From Candidatus Opitulatrix roisinitermitis (GTDB taxonomy: Bacteria; Actinomycetota; Actinomycetes; Actinomycetales; Bifidobacteriaceae): 7,374 bases of DNA. The stretch is from assembly GCA_031288055.1 (NCBI GenBank), contig JAITSD010000108.1:1-7374 (forward strand), read 5' to 3'. The notes under the pieces were generated by a model. The model did not search any database. It had not been told where the DNA came from and saw only the letters and a list, made by a program, of their open reading frames with translations. Of this stretch, positions 6,087-7,374 are shown piece after piece (position 1 is the first letter of the stretch; each line of letters opens with the position of its first letter). Both the position numbers and the translations under genes were made by a program.

Positions 6087-7328
6087 GTGTTAGATAGTGT
6101 AATAATTTTGACAGGTGGTCAAGGAACCCGTATGAAATCTAAGACAGCTAAAGTTTTACATAAATTATGTGGTAAAGCCATTATTCAGTGGGTTTTAGAA
6201 TCTGTTATAAAGTTGAAGCCTAAAACTATAGTGGTGGTGGTAAAATATCAAGCTGAGGATATAAAAAAGTTTATAAAGTCTTTAAAAATATCTAATATAG
6301 TTTTTGTTACACAATCAGATATTTATGGCACAGGTCAGGCAGTTAAAGATGCTTTGGAGTCTGTCGGCAATATAGGTGAGACATTAGTTGTGGCAGGTGA
6401 TACACCTTTATTGAAGGCAACTACTTTAAAAAAGATGTTTGTAGCTCATAAGGCGTCTAAAGCTAAAGCAACTTTATTAACTACTAAAATTGATAATCCA
6501 ACTGGTTTTGGTCGAATTGTGCGGCAAAATAATAAAATAGTTAAAATAGTTGAAGAATCAGAGGCCACTGCAGAGCAAAAAGTTATTAAAGAAGTTAATA
6601 CTTCTATCTATATTTTTGCTATAGAAACTTTACGACAATTTATAAATAAATTGCAAAATAATAATTCCAAATCAGAGATTCTTTTAACTGATATTATATT
6701 GTATATAGCTAAAATTGAACAAGTCCAAATAGTTATGAATAATGATAAATATGAGGTTTTAGGAGTAAATGACCGCGTGCAATTAGCGCAGTTGTCAAAT
6801 TATAAATATTTACAAATTGCTAAACAGCATATGTTAAATGGTGTGACAATTATGGATCCTAAAACAACTTATATTGAAGCTGATATCAAAATAGGACAAG
6901 ACACAGTTATTTTGCCGGGTTGTATAATTACTTTTCCATGTAAAATAGGCAAAAATGCTACTATCGGTCCTTATTCATATTTACGGCCTTATACGCAATT
7001 AGGTGATGGTGGAAAGATCGGTGGTTTTGTGGAAATTAAAAATGCTAAAATAGGCAACTTATCAAAAGTGCCTCATTTATCATATGTGGGCGATGCTGAA
7101 ATTGGTGACGCCACTAATATTGGAGCGGGATCTATTTTTGCTAATTACGACGGTGTTGAAAAACATTTTACAAAAGTGGGCAAGAATTGTAAAATCGGTT
7201 CAAACACAGTTATAATATCACCTAAAAACATTGGCGATAATGTTTATACGGGAGCCGGTACAGTAGTTTTGTCAGATATAAAAAATGATGAAAAAGTGGT
7301 TAGCGATAATACAAATAGGAGGATTTAA
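6087..7328 (+). CDS. glmU: bifunctional GlcNAc-1-P uridyltransferase / glucosamine-1-P acetyltransferase
   Basis: Acetylates glucosamine-1-phosphate with acetyl-CoA and then transfers UMP to form UDP-GlcNAc, the precursor of peptidoglycan. From the GTG at 6087 it has 413 residues. The N-domain shows LTGGQGTRM (8-16; usually LAAGxGTRM), Lys22 in KVLH, YGTGQAV (80-86), AGDTPLL (103-109, metal Asp105), GFGRI (140-144), EVNTSIY (169-175) and VLGVNDR (224-230, Asn228). The C-terminal beta-helix keeps the acetyltransferase residues Arg300, Lys318, catalytic His330 in PHLSYVGD, and NYDG (353-356). The helix is about 34 residues shorter than in E. coli and lacks the usual C-terminal tail. A longer frame from TTG 6075 starts inside tRNA-Gln and is rejected. 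Both activities look retained. It is followed by a probable prs. Confidence 0.94.
   Translation: MLDSVIILTGGQGTRMKSKTAKVLHKLCGKAIIQWVLESVIKLKPKTIVVVVKYQAEDIKKFIKSLKISNIVFVTQSDIYGTGQAVKDALESVGNIGETLVVAGDTPLLKATTLKKMFVAHKASKAKATLLTTKIDNPTGFGRIVRQNNKIVKIVEESEATAEQKVIKEVNTSIYIFAIETLRQFINKLQNNNSKSEILLTDIILYIAKIEQVQIVMNNDKYEVLGVNDRVQLAQLSNYKYLQIAKQHMLNGVTIMDPKTTYIEADIKIGQDTVILPGCIITFPCKIGKNATIGPYSYLRPYTQLGDGGKIGGFVEIKNAKIGNLSKVPHLSYVGDAEIGDATNIGAGSIFANYDGVEKHFTKVGKNCKIGSNTVIISPKNIGDNVYTGAGTVVLSDIKNDEKVVSDNTNRRI
7317..7322 (+). promoter_or_regulatory. Shine-Dalgarno site of the gene after glmU
   Basis: A perfect AGGAGG lies 5 nt before the ATG at 7328. It is written by the last Arg-Arg codons of glmU (AGG AGG), so both genes use the same bases. 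Confidence 0.85.
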
Positions 7329-7374
7329 TGGCATCGAAAAAATTAAAAATTGATCAAACTAAAAAATTAATTTT
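7328..7374 (+). CDS. 5' end of the next gene, probably ribose-phosphate pyrophosphokinase (partial)
   Basis: An ATG overlapping the glmU stop by one base (TAATG) and preceded by a perfect Shine-Dalgarno opens a frame that runs off the window after 15 codons (MASKKLKIDQTKKLI). The ending is compatible with the start of Prs, where KK-L-hydrophobic precedes an LxSGRxHP motif, and glmU-prs is a conserved order in actinobacteria and Firmicutes. Prs makes PRPP from ribose-5-phosphate and ATP for nucleotide synthesis. The identity rests mainly on gene order and is provisional; the presence of a coding start is much surer. Confidence 0.55.
   Translation, partial: MASKKLKIDQTKKLI

Noticed and set aside
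1..7374. Mobile element, CRISPR array, defence island or new multigene system
   Set aside because: No inverted terminal repeats, spaced repeats, integrase or transposase, or clusters of unknown genes; nearly all coding space is conserved housekeeping genes.

Overview
The window reads as a compact, AT-rich bacterial chromosome segment carrying only housekeeping-type genes. Two proteins point to an actinobacterium (Actinomycetota) despite the low GC: the NAD kinase has the SAGGP..WP..EA....P..AHALF signature and the LV.KF.LPV..WR tail, and GlgC has KSHSL..HIS, ITPVPAQQ and GSADAIYQ, all familiar from high-GC actinobacteria. Both tRNAs lack an encoded CCA, several genes overlap, gaps are short, and UGA acts as a normal stop. 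Together these suggest a streamlined low-GC actinobacterial lineage. The exact clade cannot be fixed by eye.

Layout. Positions 1-3408 form a forward gene string: the 3' tail of an unidentified gene, NAD kinase (nadK), an unrecognised 42-residue ORF overlapping both neighbours, a type-2 glutamate-cysteine ligase (GCS2 family) and an M20D amidohydrolase. Convergent to it, overlapping by 28 bp, is sufU (Fe-S cluster/sulfur transfer). A 131-nt spacer with divergent promoters precedes tRNA-Ser(GGA), followed within 26 nt by glgC (ADP-glucose synthesis). After a short convergent gap with a weak AT-rich hairpin comes sixA on the minus strand. It is divergent from tRNA-Gln(UUG), which is directly abutted by glmU (UDP-GlcNAc synthesis). 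The first 15 codons of the next gene, probably prs, overlap the glmU stop by one base.

Functions. NADP supply, thiol synthesis (gamma-glutamylcysteine) and Fe-S maturation form one loose theme. Nucleotide-sugar synthesis for glycogen and cell wall, plus probable PRPP synthesis, forms the other.

The most interesting features concern gene expression. sufU and sixA each carry the same arrangement, TGnTATACT-N6-ATG, which predicts leaderless mRNAs. The best glmU start (GTG) lies one nucleotide after the tRNA-Gln discriminator base, so tRNA 3' processing would itself create a leaderless glmU message. GlmU also looks about two left-handed beta-helix coils shorter than the E. coli enzyme. I found no mobile element, CRISPR array, defence locus or clearly new multigene system.
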